Virus record (IMG/VR): IMGVR_UViG_3300046167_000384
Location: 1-47,038 of that record
Length of the DNA: 47,038 nucleotides
From: a virus
Strand: one strand, 5' to 3'
The notes below the pieces were generated by a model. It did no database searches. It was not told the DNA's origin and worked only from the letters and a program-made list of their open reading frames with translations. Both the position numbers and the translations under genes were made by a program. The first letter of the stretch is position 1; every line of letters starts with the position of its first letter. Below are positions 28,550 to 36,091 of the stretch, one piece after another.

Positions 28550-28731
28550 TATCTTTTGATCGGTGGGTTAACTTCTCGTTTTTCTTTTACAGGTCTTTTT
28601 ATAAGTTTACCACAAGAATAACATTTTAAATTTATCTGTAGTAACTCACATATTGCCTCGTCTTTTGGTAAAGCAAAGCACTGATGAGGGTGAAACATTT
28701 CTGTAGGCAAAGGAAAGCCTATATGTTTCAT
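28537..28731 (-). CDS. Small zinc-binding-type protein
   Basis: 64 residues. Cys18 and Cys28 near the start and CYSCGKLIKRP in the middle suggest a zinc site. The C-terminal third is basic. It overlaps the upstream 57-residue gene by ATGA. It may bind nucleic acid or a protein partner; no family recognised. Confidence 0.55.
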   Translation of the reverse strand: MKHIGFPLPTEMFHPHQCFALPKDEAICELLQINLKCYSCGKLIKRPVKEKREVNPPIKRYWMK

Positions 28732-28901
28732 CTTACAACTAAGTCAATGAGAAAGAAAGATAATAACATAAACCCAAACATACCTACTTGTACTACTGAC
28801 ATAATAGCTACTTGTTTCATTGGGTGTACGTCTACAATCTTTTCAATCATATCTTCACTAGGAGATAGATTTGCGACTTGTAATAACTTTTCTTCTTTCA
28901 T
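28728..28901 (-). CDS. 57-residue single-span membrane protein
   Basis: Soluble acidic N-terminus (MKEEKLLQVANLSPSED) then one hydrophobic helix (VVQVGMFGFMLLSFFLIDLVV). ATGA overlaps at both ends. A small inner-membrane protein of unknown role, similar in design to the 42-residue gene at 38713-38841. Confidence 0.55.
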   Translation of the reverse strand: MKEEKLLQVANLSPSEDMIEKIVDVHPMKQVAIMSVVQVGMFGFMLLSFFLIDLVVR

Positions 28902-29083
28902 TCAGTTTGTGCTTTTCCTAGTTTTTTCATCCACTCTCTATGAGTTGGTTTCTGTTTCATTATACTACGATTCTTTAAGAATGCTTGTCGTAATTCTTCG
29001 TTCATTTTTTGTGATTTAGTCAATGGTTTCATCTCTTTTTGTTTCTTTGGTGGAAATAACCACTGTATTATTTTGCTTGCCAT
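28898..29083 (-). CDS. Small basic protein
   Basis: 61 residues from ATG 29083 (MASKIIQWLFPPKKQK). It is lysine-rich with a helix MNEELRQAFLKNRS. A TTG at 29092 is an alternative start. It starts inside the upstream zinc-type gene and has GAGGAG 12 bases before. Function unknown. Confidence 0.5.
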   Translation of the reverse strand: MASKIIQWLFPPKKQKEMKPLTKSQKMNEELRQAFLKNRSIMKQKPTHREWMKKLGKAQTE

Positions 29084-29247
29084 TTGTTGCAAGTCTCCTC
29101 TGAAAGTACAAATGCTGTGTACTTGCCTACTCTACACCAGCCCTCGCTGAGTTTAGATGTTATATCATGCACGGGATCGTAAAATTTACACTCTCCACAT
29201 GGTTGGGAGGGCATTGGGTTTAGTCTTTTTAACTTAACCTTTTTCAT
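29068..29247 (-). CDS. 59-residue Cys-rich protein
   Basis: Starts MKKVKLKRLNPMPSQPCGEC. Cys17, Cys20, Cys38 and Cys53 could bind zinc or an iron-sulfur cluster. It overlaps both glutaredoxin and the next gene. Small phage proteins of this kind are common; no function assigned. A link to the redox genes next door is speculative. Confidence 0.55.
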   Translation of the reverse strand: MKKVKLKRLNPMPSQPCGECKFYDPVHDITSKLSEGWCRVGKYTAFVLSEETCNKWQAK

Positions 29248-29506
29248 TACATAAGTGTTCGTATTCGGTATATCCTCCGATTGACTTTGCTACTTCAGTT
29301 TCAAATACAGGATGTCCTTCATTATCTACCTCTGTAACTACAATCTGTGGAAAGGTTCTTGCTGTGGGAAACTTTTCCATAAACTCTGGAAATTCAAAGT
29401 CTATTCCTAACTGCATATAAGTGTAATCATGTCCCATTCTCTCTGCAAGATTCTTTGCTTTTACGCAATAAGGACACTGTTCTTTACCATAAATTTCTAC
29501 TATCAT
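29234..29506 (-). CDS. Glutaredoxin
   Basis: 90 residues; the start is ATG 29506, which forms ATGA with the previous stop. The active site CPYC (Cys11-Cys14) follows MIVEIYGKEQ. TFPQIVV is the cis-Pro loop and SIGGYTEYEHL the glutathione-binding region. It is expected to give electrons to the phage ribonucleotide reductase, whose C-terminal Cys pair is present. It might also take part in Fe-S handling with IscU/IscA (inference). Confidence 0.9.
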   Translation of the reverse strand: MIVEIYGKEQCPYCVKAKNLAERMGHDYTYMQLGIDFEFPEFMEKFPTARTFPQIVVTEVDNEGHPVFETEVAKSIGGYTEYEHLCNEKG

Positions 29507-29703
29507 TTTCCGTTCCATTCTTCGTTTCCGTTCTCTGTGTTAAATCGTCTCACTAGATACTTGAAATTGTTAATTAAATATGTAGGGTAGTCATCTGCAA
29601 CAGAATAGAAAGCACTATTCTCATCACAGTGATCAAGCCACATTCTGCTTACAAAACTAGTAAATTTATCACTAAATATTTCTGTAAATGCTTCTGTTTT
29701 CAA
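29503..29703 (-). CDS. Small protein of unknown function
   Basis: 66 residues. It starts with TTG overlapping the ligase stop as TTGA, the same coupling as ATGA elsewhere. It reads MKTEAFTEIFSDKF and LVRRFNTENGNEEWN, with no recognised motif. The coupling suggests co-translation with the ligase subunit. Confidence 0.5.
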   Translation of the reverse strand: MKTEAFTEIFSDKFTSFVSRMWLDHCDENSAFYSVADDYPTYLINNFKYLVRRFNTENGNEEWNGK

Positions 29704-30656
29704 TCAACTCTCCTTACGACTTGGGGAATAATCTCCCCTGCTCTTATAACTTCTACCATACATCCTATCTCAAGACCGAGATCTTCAATGATTCCGATGT
29801 TATGTAGAGTTGCTCTTGCCACTCTTGCACCATCAATGTCGATAGGATCTAGTATTGCTACTGGGGAAACATTCCCTGATTTTCCTACTTGCCATACAAC
29901 ATCAATAAGTTCTGTGACTACACCCTCTTGTTTTACTTTCTTTGCAAATGCTCCTCTTGGGTGATGAGAAGTATATCCTAATTTTTCGAAAGCATCATTA
30001 CTAATTACTCTCCATACTTCTCCGTCTTGGGGAAACATAGGATAATTACTGTCAATGATTGTTTCAAATCCACACTTATCGAGAAAATCCATGTCATCAA
30101 TAAAGTCAGGTGTTGGATATGGTTGTATTCCATATGCAATGAAAGTTAAATCTCTATTCTGAAACTCTATCACATCATGTAAACTTAGCGCACCCGCTGC
30201 ATAGTTACGACTATTCTTAATCGTTGCTGGGGCTACTACTTCTCCTGTGATTTGTACTATGTGTTTGCCTGTGCAAGGCAGAAGGATTCGAGGTACTAGA
30301 AACCTCATATTGTCTGTGATGTCGAGACCATGTTTGCCATCGCCTCGTGTTAAGGCAAGTGATAACCTGCCATTGATATATTGAAGACTTACTGCAGCAC
30401 CATCTAGTTTTGGTGTAACAGTTACGGGTTCATTTCCATAATTCGGATGTTCTTCTACTGAGTATGCTTTCTGTAAAGAATACATAGGAAAAGCGTGAGG
30501 ATATCTTGCACCTCTATCTTTAATAAGATCGTGTCCTACTTCAGTAGATACACCTAGTTGTTCTTCGAGTCTGTCATAAGCCTCGTCAGACATAAGTGGT
30601 TTGCCATTATAGTAGGCAATCCTTGCCCGTTTGATTAGTGCTTCTAAATTTTTCAT
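29700..30656 (-). CDS. NAD-dependent DNA ligase, catalytic subunit
   Basis: 318 residues. The N-terminus has the NAD-specific domain Ia pattern (ARIAYYNGKPLMSDEAYDRL). Next come the adenylation motif PKLDG with Lys83, RGDGKHGLDITDN, ITGEVVAP and WQVGKSGNVSPVA, then the OB-fold end VIRAGEIIPQV. The gene stops precisely where LigA would enter its zinc finger; that half is at 27145-27909. The start is six bases after the -10 hexamer of the upstream promoter, implying a leaderless mRNA. Split NAD ligases are known in T5-like phages (from memory). Confidence 0.9.
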   Translation of the reverse strand: MKNLEALIKRARIAYYNGKPLMSDEAYDRLEEQLGVSTEVGHDLIKDRGARYPHAFPMYSLQKAYSVEEHPNYGNEPVTVTPKLDGAAVSLQYINGRLSLALTRGDGKHGLDITDNMRFLVPRILLPCTGKHIVQITGEVVAPATIKNSRNYAAGALSLHDVIEFQNRDLTFIAYGIQPYPTPDFIDDMDFLDKCGFETIIDSNYPMFPQDGEVWRVISNDAFEKLGYTSHHPRGAFAKKVKQEGVVTELIDVVWQVGKSGNVSPVAILDPIDIDGARVARATLHNIGIIEDLGLEIGCMVEVIRAGEIIPQVVRRVD

Positions 30657-30662
30657 ATGTAT

Positions 30663-30691
30663 ATTATACTAAAATTATAAGGACTTGTCAA
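30663..30691 (-). promoter_or_regulatory. Sigma-70 promoter, leaderless start of ligase gene
   Basis: TTGACA, 17 bases, TATAAT at 30668-30663, then ATACAT and ATG. The expected +1 is the A of ATG (30656). Upstream AAAATAATTC and spacer end ATTTTAG are shared with other promoters here. Confidence 0.92.
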
Positions 30692-30699
30692 GAATTATT

Positions 30700-30996
30700 T
30701 TATGGTAGGTATATTTGATCTAGTAAGTCTTTGAATTCTTCCTCCAAAATGCTTTTGCTCTCTGCTAACGAGAGAATTTCTACTAGTCCTTGAAAGAGAT
30801 TTCTACTATTATCAAAATCAATCGGCATACTGATACCTTGATTTGATGGTTTCCATTCTTCCTCAAAATCTAAATAGTACTTTCTCAATGAGATATACTC
30901 CACATCTCGAAAGGTAGAAACTACAAGGCGCACTTGTTCGTGTTCAGTTTCTTGAATTACTTTTTCGTATATTGCGGGGGCAGTGAAGTCAATCAT
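30700..30996 (-). CDS. Protein of unknown function
   Basis: 98 residues, acidic, mixed alpha/beta (EYISLRKYYLDFEEEW). Overlaps the previous gene by eight bases. No family recognised; a similar partner protein pair lies in the same operon from the HTH gene promoter. Confidence 0.5.
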   Translation of the reverse strand: MIDFTAPAIYEKVIQETEHEQVRLVVSTFRDVEYISLRKYYLDFEEEWKPSNQGISMPIDFDNSRNLFQGLVEILSLAESKSILEEEFKDLLDQIYLP

Positions 30997-31252
30997 TCTT
31001 AATCACTCGGTTGAGAGGTACAACACTCGTAACATTCTCTGGCACAAGGATTCTATAAGAATCTGTATCCCAGCAAAATAGTAGAACTGTGTGTTGACCT
31101 TCCTTTGCTCTGTTTCTTTTCTGACGAATGTATTCTGTAGAAAAGTCACTAGTGCAAACATTGTACTTTAGTTTCCTAGAGTTTTGACTTCTATAGGTGA
31201 TCACTGCGTCACCTGCTTCTTCGAGTTTAGCTTTAAGCTCCTCTTTTTTCAT
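30989..31252 (-). CDS. Protein of unknown function
   Basis: 87 residues from ATG 31252, chosen because GGAGG lies seven bases before. The start MKKEELKAKLEEAGDAVIT is helical; the rest is beta-rich with VLLFCWDTDSYRILV. It resembles small single-domain phage proteins of unknown fold. It lies after the terminator at 31325-31354, so a promoter not recognised or read-through is needed. Confidence 0.5.
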   Translation of the reverse strand: MKKEELKAKLEEAGDAVITYRSQNSRKLKYNVCTSDFSTEYIRQKRNRAKEGQHTVLLFCWDTDSYRILVPENVTSVVPLNRVIKND

Positions 31253-31324
31253 TGATTCCTCCAATTTAATCTAACAAAAACTCTTTTGTGTTGCTAAATT
31301 GCAGAGGTCTCTTTTATGAGATGC

Positions 31325-31354
31325 AAAAAACCAAGGCAGTATGCACTGCCTTGG
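31325..31354 (-). terminator. Rho-independent terminator after HTH gene
   Basis: Ten-pair stem CCAAGGCAGT/ACTGCCTTGG with a four-base loop, followed on the minus strand by TTTTTT. Directly downstream of the 31368 gene. Strong and unambiguous. Confidence 0.92.
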
Positions 31355-31367
31355 TCAAACTATTTTT

Positions 31368-31817
31368 TTAACTATTTAACGCTTCAACGACACCTTTGAA
31401 GTATACTGCAGCTTTACCAGTTAGTTTACTGATAATAGCTTCATCAACTTCTTGACCTGCGTCTGACAGGGCAGAGGTAAGACTTGCTTGAGCATCAGCT
31501 ACTGATACTCGTCCACCACCAGTAGATCCACCTGAGGATTTAGCTGCTGGGGTTTTTCTTACATAAACGCCTGCTTTGGTCAATATCATACGAACTCCAT
31601 TTGGTGATTCACCAAGTTCGTCTGCGATGTCTTTTACAATCTCCATGGAAGTCTCAGGTGTTGGTTCTTGTTCCTGATACATTTCGACTGCTTGTGCTTT
31701 AGATTCTTCTGTCCAAGCCATTCTTTTTCTCCTGTTTTTGTTTTGGATCCATTCGTCATTCCATATGGGTTTCCAACCTGTTCGGTCGTACTGTTGCATA
31801 TAAAATCTATCACTCAT
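31368..31817 (-). CDS. HTH/SANT-like DNA-binding protein
   Basis: 149 residues from ATG 31817 with AAGGA upstream. A second ATG at 31718 with AGGAG begins MAWTEESKAQAVEMY, where the domain starts. The HTH unit includes TPETSMEIVKDIADELG and NGVRMILTKAGVYV. A Ser/Gly linker and a C-terminal helix follow. It shares its pattern with the genes at 26426, 41488 and 45580. It has its own promoter and terminator, so it is a monocistronic, probably abundant, regulatory or DNA-organising protein (inference). Confidence 0.65.
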   Translation of the reverse strand: MSDRFYMQQYDRTGWKPIWNDEWIQNKNRRKRMAWTEESKAQAVEMYQEQEPTPETSMEIVKDIADELGESPNGVRMILTKAGVYVRKTPAAKSSGGSTGGGRVSVADAQASLTSALSDAGQEVDEAIISKLTGKAAVYFKGVVEALNS

Positions 31818-31843
31818 GTATATCCTTGTTTAAATATAACTAT

Positions 31844-31872
31844 ATTATATCGAATTTGAAACCATCTGTCAA
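31844..31872 (-). promoter_or_regulatory. Sigma-70 promoter for HTH gene
   Basis: TTGACA, 17 bases, TATAAT at 31849-31844, with AAAAATACTTC before the -35. The predicted leader is about 20 bases with AAGGA. This is a led transcript, unlike several siblings. Confidence 0.9.
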
Positions 31873-31902
31873 GAAGTATTTTTCGGTATCTATAACGATT
31901 TC

Positions 31903-32103
31903 CTATCTTGAAAAATGCTTTTCTATGGTTGCAATCTTTTCTTCGGCATTTGCAATTTTCTCTATCTGTGTCTCGATAGCTTCGACAATCTCTGGGTGTT
32001 CTCCAATACCTATTGAGTTTCTGGTATACACCATAACATTTGCTTTTGCTACTTCTACTTCGCCTTTTAACTTGGCAATGAGTGCCTGTAATAAATAATT
32101 CAT
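31903..32103 (-). CDS. Small helical protein
   Basis: 66 residues from ATG 32103 (ATGA-type overlap with the previous gene). Reads MNYLLQALIAKLKGEVEVAK then a charged helix ending IATIEKHFSR. Likely a coiled-coil oligomer. Function unknown. Confidence 0.5.
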   Translation of the reverse strand: MNYLLQALIAKLKGEVEVAKANVMVYTRNSIGIGEHPEIVEAIETQIEKIANAEEKIATIEKHFSR

Positions 32104-32231
32104 AAATATCCTTTGTCTTTTAGTGTGTCTTTTACCCACTCAACAGCATAGTAACCTAACGCAGCCCAAATGCCTAAGTTAAGTAAAAATATGCCTACTG
32201 TTGTGGGCAGTGTAAAAATAAATTCTATCAT
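32100..32231 (-). CDS. 43-residue membrane peptide
   Basis: One hydrophobic helix (TVGIFLLNLGIWAALGYYAV) then a charged tail (KDTLKDKGYL). Overlaps the IscU stop as ATGA and the next start in the same way. Function unknown. Confidence 0.5.
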   Translation of the reverse strand: MIEFIFTLPTTVGIFLLNLGIWAALGYYAVEWVKDTLKDKGYL

Positions 32232-32629
32232 TTGTGTTTCTCCTCCCAGTCTTTCACTGCGGCTTGAATTGTTTCTTCTGCTAATACGCTACAGTGTAAT
32301 TTAATTGGTGGTAATTGTAGAGCTTCTGCAATATCTTTATCTTTTATTTCTAATGCTTCGTCAAGTGTTATACCTTGTAGCATATCTACAAACATAGAGG
32401 ATGAAGCAATTGCACTGCCACACCCATAAGTTTTGAACTTTACACCAAGTATACGACGATTGCCAGGATCTACTCTTAGTTGTAGTTTCATAACATCTCC
32501 ACAAGCGGGCGCACCCGTCATGCCAGTTGCTACTGTTGGATCTTTAGGATCGAATCTTCCTACTGAAAATTGTTGAGGACTATTCAATACTCCCTCAAAT
32601 CTGTCGACTACTTCTTTACTGTATGCCAT
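32228..32629 (-). CDS. iscU: IscU-type Fe-S cluster scaffold
   Basis: 133 residues, complete. All ligands of IscU are present: Cys43 and Asp45 in GAPACGDVM, Cys70 in YGCGSAIA and Cys113 in KLHCSVLAEE, the last within the LPPIKLHC segment that in bacteria binds the HscA chaperone. The protein should accept sulfur from a host IscS and pass a cluster on. No phage IscS or HscA/B was seen. An IscA-like gene lies 6 kb away and a glutaredoxin nearby, which suggests a small phage Fe-S kit. Confidence 0.9.
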   Translation of the reverse strand: MAYSKEVVDRFEGVLNSPQQFSVGRFDPKDPTVATGMTGAPACGDVMKLQLRVDPGNRRILGVKFKTYGCGSAIASSSMFVDMLQGITLDEALEIKDKDIAEALQLPPIKLHCSVLAEETIQAAVKDWEEKHK

Positions 32630-32889
32630 TATTTAATTCTCTTTGCGCCTTTGATAAACCCTAATGCAAATTCTTCTGCTTTCTGAGGGATCAGTAAAGG
32701 CAATACCATAAATGGTAAGAACAATGTGAATATTATAAATACTACTATAGTAGATAGTATAGGTCTTTGTACTAATATGTTATCCGTATCAATAAGACTA
32801 ATTACTTTATATGAAGGTTTCCATATTTTCCACATAGCAAGTAAAGAACCTGCTATCCAAAATCCAGCTACTATCTCTAATGTTGTCAT
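32629..32889 (-). CDS. Two-span membrane protein
   Basis: 86 residues. Helices at TLEIVAGFWIAGSLLAMW and about 50-75 (STIVVFIIFTLFLPFMVL). A short basic tail ends GAKRIK. Sits immediately before iscU (stop TAA abuts the next ATG). Role unknown. Confidence 0.55.
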   Translation of the reverse strand: MTTLEIVAGFWIAGSLLAMWKIWKPSYKVISLIDTDNILVQRPILSTIVVFIIFTLFLPFMVLPLLIPQKAEEFALGFIKGAKRIK

Positions 32890-33539
32890 AAATATTCCTG
32901 TAAGTGTTTTAAACTTCCTATATTGTATGCAAGTCGTGGGGCGTAATGCCCTGCATCTTTTACCAATCCGAAGTATGGCGATTCACACTCTGCCATTTCT
33001 ATTTCCCACAATAGATAGCACTTGCTACCATGTTTCTCAAAGTTGTGGGACTTTGTTATTTCTCGTTTTACAACTGCGATACAGTTGCCCTGTGCTGACC
33101 AAACTCTTTCATTTGGTTCAAATTCTTCTGCAACACAAGGTTCGGGAATCATTGCATCTTTAATACCTTTGTAATCAGTATCTGGAAGTTTTTGAGGTAC
33201 TCCCATCCGTTCAATAACGGCTTTGATAAAAGCTGGGGAACGATATAATGCCTTTGCAATGTCAGATACTATTGCTCCATCTAAGTAATGTTTTACTATA
33301 GAAACTTTCTCTGCTTCTGTTACGCCCTTACCTTTATTTTGTGCCTTTCTTCTAGCACGAAATTCTAATGTTTCATTGTGATCTAATATGATCTTGCTGA
33401 GACGAGTTGTATTGTATGATATATGTAATATCTCACACGCCTCTTTTTTAGTAATAGGCTTCTCTGCAGCGAGTAATTCTATTACTTTGTTGATATTTGC
33501 TTCTGAGAGTTTTTCTTCTCTTTTCTTTCTAACTGCCAT
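32886..33539 (-). CDS. HTH DNA-binding protein of the marine-phage type
   Basis: 217 residues. The N-terminal domain has TKKEACEILHISYNTTRL, a winged or resolvase-like HTH, and a second HTH at GAIVSDIAKALYRSPAFI. The C-terminal half (CIAVVKREI, CYLLWEIEMAEC) is beta-rich. It occurs with small proteins in many marine phages as a putative DNA-binding protein. It may regulate late or middle genes (inference). Confidence 0.6.
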   Translation of the reverse strand: MAVRKKREEKLSEANINKVIELLAAEKPITKKEACEILHISYNTTRLSKIILDHNETLEFRARRKAQNKGKGVTEAEKVSIVKHYLDGAIVSDIAKALYRSPAFIKAVIERMGVPQKLPDTDYKGIKDAMIPEPCVAEEFEPNERVWSAQGNCIAVVKREITKSHNFEKHGSKCYLLWEIEMAECESPYFGLVKDAGHYAPRLAYNIGSLKHLQEYL

Positions 33540-33834
33540 CTTTTAACTCCAAATGATAGTCGTTTAACTCTTTGAGTTCTTCTTCATGCATTGCGCCTAG
33601 TAAAATAATAGCATAATGAATAACTTTGTATAAGTCTTTATCATTTCTGCCATTCTTCTTGCCAAAACGCTGTGCATACTTAATTATATTACCAATACAG
33701 AAACCTTCTCCATGTCCATTCTCAAATACTATCTCTGTAGTTTGAGTTTTTGCTTGGGCATAATGTTGTTCATATGTATTATCTATATACTTTTTCAGTC
33801 GAGACTGAATTAAATCTTCATTAAATTTATACAC
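33529..33834 (-). CDS. DUF3310-like nucleotide-metabolism protein
   Basis: 101 residues. GFCIGNIIKYAQRFGKK and DLYKVIHYAIILLGAM match the DUF3310 family, which contains T7 gp1.7-like nucleotide kinases. It may bind or phosphorylate dTMP/dGMP-type substrates. The family match is strong; the biochemical role is inferred. Confidence 0.7.
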   Translation of the reverse strand: MYKFNEDLIQSRLKKYIDNTYEQHYAQAKTQTTEIVFENGHGEGFCIGNIIKYAQRFGKKNGRNDKDLYKVIHYAIILLGAMHEEELKELNDYHLELKDGS

Positions 33835-34423
33835 GAGTTATCCTTTTTTCGTAATCGGCATAATCTTCATTCCACCAATGTGGTTTGTCTCTGTGAGACC
33901 ACGCTGCGAAGGTTGCCTTGTCTAAGTGGTAATAATCTCGATAGCTTTGTATCGGATTGTCATAATCTCTAAGATCTTCTGGCATTGCCAATCCGAACTT
34001 AGTAAAACCTACCCTTTCAAGATGTACTGGCTCTGGTAGTTTGTTTACTACTTGTTCTACGGATTTGTGTAGCTTGCCATAACGATAGTAGTACTCATCA
34101 TTCAATGCGTTAGCATAACAATGAACCCACTCATGATTATCCAATGACTCCCTTGCCCAGATTGTGCAGGGATGATTGTACATCATTGGAAGGTAGGGGA
34201 AGGGTCGCTCCTCTAGTGGTAAATGCTTAATTTCAGCTTTAACCTTGTTTAGAACTTCTCGTTCGTCTGCATTCAACGCACGAGGAACATACCCTAGAAA
34301 CTTGTCAATGTAAATTGTTGTACAAAGAATCTGGGCAGCTTCCAGTGGCATCTTAACAATATGCTTGTCAACATGATACTGTGCTGCCTTGTCGAGATCC
34401 TCGTCTAAGTAAAATAAATTCAT
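33827..34423 (-). CDS. Conserved phage protein with DKHIVKM motif
   Basis: 198 residues. DKHIVKMPLEAAQILCTT, HPCTIWARESLDN and the aromatic-rich C-terminus (HWWNEDYADYEKRI) are typical of a widespread marine and T4-like phage family of unknown function. Three bases separate it from the zinc-type gene upstream, with which it should be co-transcribed from the promoter at 34554. Confidence 0.65.
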   Translation of the reverse strand: MNLFYLDEDLDKAAQYHVDKHIVKMPLEAAQILCTTIYIDKFLGYVPRALNADEREVLNKVKAEIKHLPLEERPFPYLPMMYNHPCTIWARESLDNHEWVHCYANALNDEYYYRYGKLHKSVEQVVNKLPEPVHLERVGFTKFGLAMPEDLRDYDNPIQSYRDYYHLDKATFAAWSHRDKPHWWNEDYADYEKRITRV

Positions 34424-34426
34424 AAA

Positions 34427-34546
34427 TTACTTCCAACACTTGTAAATGCCACAAAGACCATCTACATTTTCTGTAGTCTTACAATAAGGACATACCTTAT
34501 CTTTCTTTGCGGGCTTGATTTTTTTAATGTCTTTGAACTTTTTCAT
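34427..34546 (-). CDS. 39-residue zinc-ribbon-type peptide
   Basis: Starts MKKFKDIKKIKPAKKDKVCP; Cys19-x2-Cys22 and Cys32-x4-Cys37 make a likely zinc ribbon. It is the first gene of its operon. Its ATG is seven bases after TATAAT, so the mRNA is predicted to be leaderless or nearly so. Confidence 0.65.
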   Translation of the reverse strand: MKKFKDIKKIKPAKKDKVCPYCKTTENVDGLCGIYKCWK

Positions 34547-34553
34547 AACTTAT

Positions 34554-34582
34554 ATTATACTAAAATTATGAGATGAAGTCAA
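34554..34582 (-). promoter_or_regulatory. Sigma-70 promoter, leaderless start
   Basis: TTGACT, 17 bases, TATAAT at 34559-34554, then seven bases and ATG 34546. Surrounded by the shared GAAAATAGTTC and ATTTTAG blocks. Confidence 0.9.
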
Positions 34583-34585
34583 GAA

Positions 34586-34963
34586 CTATTTTCCAGATCC
34601 GTTAATTTTGTCCTTTGCTGTTCCAGCATACAAACCAAACCAAGCGGCACCTGCACCTACAACGATACTAATGAGACCAGACTGTTCCATAGTTGGATCT
34701 TCTAGTGCCATAAACCACATTGTACAGTAGTACAATAGGAAAATGTATACGCTGAGGAAAGCACGGGGGAATATTCTCCAAGCATCAATCATGTTTGATA
34801 AAAAGATCCAACGCTGCCAAGGGTTGTCTGGCTCTCTGTTGGCTTCCATCTCTACGATTTTTGCTTTGAGGTTTGAGTTTTCCTGTACAAGTTCCATGAA
34901 TTTATTAAGATCAATTTCGACCTCATTTCTACTCATATCACCTGCGAATCTTTCGTCTGCCAT
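34586..34963 (-). CDS. Coiled-coil/two-span membrane protein, holin-like
   Basis: 125 residues. A short coiled coil (NKFMELVQENSNLKAKIVE) is followed by two hydrophobic helices (FLSVYIFLLYYCTMWFMAL and LISIVVGAGAAWFGLYAG). The second half resembles holin-like proteins of marine phages. It lies at the end of the lysis operon and could be the holin or a paralogue of it; 36765-37022 is another candidate. Confidence 0.55.
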   Translation of the reverse strand: MADERFAGDMSRNEVEIDLNKFMELVQENSNLKAKIVEMEANREPDNPWQRWIFLSNMIDAWRIFPRAFLSVYIFLLYYCTMWFMALEDPTMEQSGLISIVVGAGAAWFGLYAGTAKDKINGSGK

Positions 34964-35149
34964 TAGCTAGTTGCCTTATCTTTGGCTTTTCCTACATTGA
35001 TTGCAAACCAGTCAAGAACTTTATACATTTTCCCGACTAACTTGTCATCTGCTGGTGTAGGCTGTAACAGCCGCTATGATTGAAGCACTCATGACTAACC
35101 ATGGTATAACTTGAATCCATCCGATAACCCATTGTAAGAATCCTAACAT
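34963..35149 (-). CDS. Small membrane protein, one apparent frameshift
   Basis: Starts MLGFLQWVIGWIQVIPW, a hydrophobic helix to SIIAAVTA. After one extra base near 35055 the reading frame continues as TPADDKLVGKMYKVLDWF and ends KAKDKATS. Without correction it stops after 34 residues. The corrected form matches a familiar small marine-phage membrane protein; its stop overlaps the next ATG as TAATG. A lysis or membrane role is likely from context. Confidence 0.55.
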
Positions 35150-35176
35150 TCTTCTCTCCTAATCCTCTTACGAGGC

Positions 35177-35560
35177 TCAGCCTTGTTTCAAGGCGTATTC
35201 TATTGCTTTCGCCCATACATCATCATCTGCGATAATACAGTCGATAGCATCATAACCTAACTCTTTTGCTGCAGAAAGATACTTGTTCCCTTTGTAGCAA
35301 ACGAAAGGTTCTTCAATGTAGGCTTGATCGCCGTCCATTGTTAAGTCCTTATGATTAGAAATTAACAATAGAAGTGGATCTTGCAATCCTACAAGTGCAA
35401 CTCCATCTGCAAGAAATTCTTGCTCAGTATCGTTTGCACACTTAATCTTGTCCAGTTGAACTGGAATAGGTTTATACTCTGCTTCTTCTAAAAATTCTTT
35501 GACGATAAGATAAGCAGATACTCGTCTAGTTTTTGAACTTAATGTTCTTTGAATGTTTAT
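35177..35560 (-). CDS. ParB-like protein with apparent ATA start
   Basis: The frame has no ATG, GTG or TTG until residue 59, but is open and protein-like from ATA 35560, which overlaps the previous TAA as ATAA. From there it reads NIQRTLSSKTRRVSAYL then YKPIPVQLDKIKC, a ParB/Srx-type N-terminus, and CYKGNKYLSAAKEL follows. GAGGAAACC lies upstream. Length is 127 residues. It is either a rare ATA start or a base error turning ATG to ATA. The same arrangement occurs at 37412. Confidence 0.55.
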   Translation of the reverse strand: MNIQRTLSSKTRRVSAYLIVKEFLEEAEYKPIPVQLDKIKCANDTEQEFLADGVALVGLQDPLLLLISNHKDLTMDGDQAYIEEPFVCYKGNKYLSAAKELGYDAIDCIIADDDVWAKAIEYALKQG

Positions 35561-35847
35561 TTGGTTTCCTCTAATTTTTTAATTCTTTGCACTAAAGGAT
35601 CATAGCCATCAAATTCTTCAATACCACACTTTGGATGTGCTATCTTTTCTAATGCAACTATTCTTTCAGAATAATGATTTTGGTTATCCTCAATCTCTAC
35701 TATTCTGTCCTCTAGTTCTTCACACCAATCTTCGATCATTTCTAATCTTTCTTGTAAGTGTGGGTGCTTCTCAAAGTATTTAGCACCTTTCATTCCATCT
35801 CTGTATGCGAGATATTTTCTAAGAAAATTCAACAATTTTAACCTCAT
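35557..35847 (-). CDS. Coiled-coil protein
   Basis: 96 residues from ATG 35847 inside the acyl carrier gene end; an ATG at 35886 is possible. Long helices with heptads (QERLEMIEDWCEELEDRIVE, SERIVALEKIA). The gene sits between ACP and the ParB-like gene. Function unknown. Confidence 0.5.
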   Translation of the reverse strand: MRLKLLNFLRKYLAYRDGMKGAKYFEKHPHLQERLEMIEDWCEELEDRIVEIEDNQNHYSERIVALEKIAHPKCGIEEFDGYDPLVQRIKKLEETK

Positions 35848-36091
35848 CTCTAATAGGGTGATAGGGTGATAAGTTTTGATCAACATAAACTATTATGTCT
35901 CCAACTGTTCGTAATGTTTCTACATCTTCGTCAGGTATATCCATTCCAAACTCTTGTTCTACACCTATAATTATCTCAACCATATCAAGACTATCAGCAT
36001 TGTGTTCATCAACTAAATCAGAAGTCATACTTACGTTGCCTTGATTTATTTGTTCTTTGACTATACTAAATACTTTACTGTTGATTGTCAT
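35819..36091 (-). CDS. acpP: Acyl carrier protein
   Basis: 90 residues. HNADSLDMVEIIIGVEQ carries Ser34 in the DSL motif that receives 4'-phosphopantetheine. EQEFGMDIPDEDVE is the classical acidic helix. Bacterial ACPs of about 78 residues match in layout. In phages it may change lipid or lipid A synthesis, or stabilise host enzymes; the effect is unknown. It overlaps the Rz1-like gene by 17 bases. Confidence 0.85.
   Translation of the reverse strand: MTINSKVFSIVKEQINQGNVSMTSDLVDEHNADSLDMVEIIIGVEQEFGMDIPDEDVETLRTVGDIIVYVDQNLSPYHPIRDEVKIVEFS

Noticed and set aside
32591-33163. Plus-strand frames over the HTH and membrane genes
   Set aside because: Antisense shadows without start signals.
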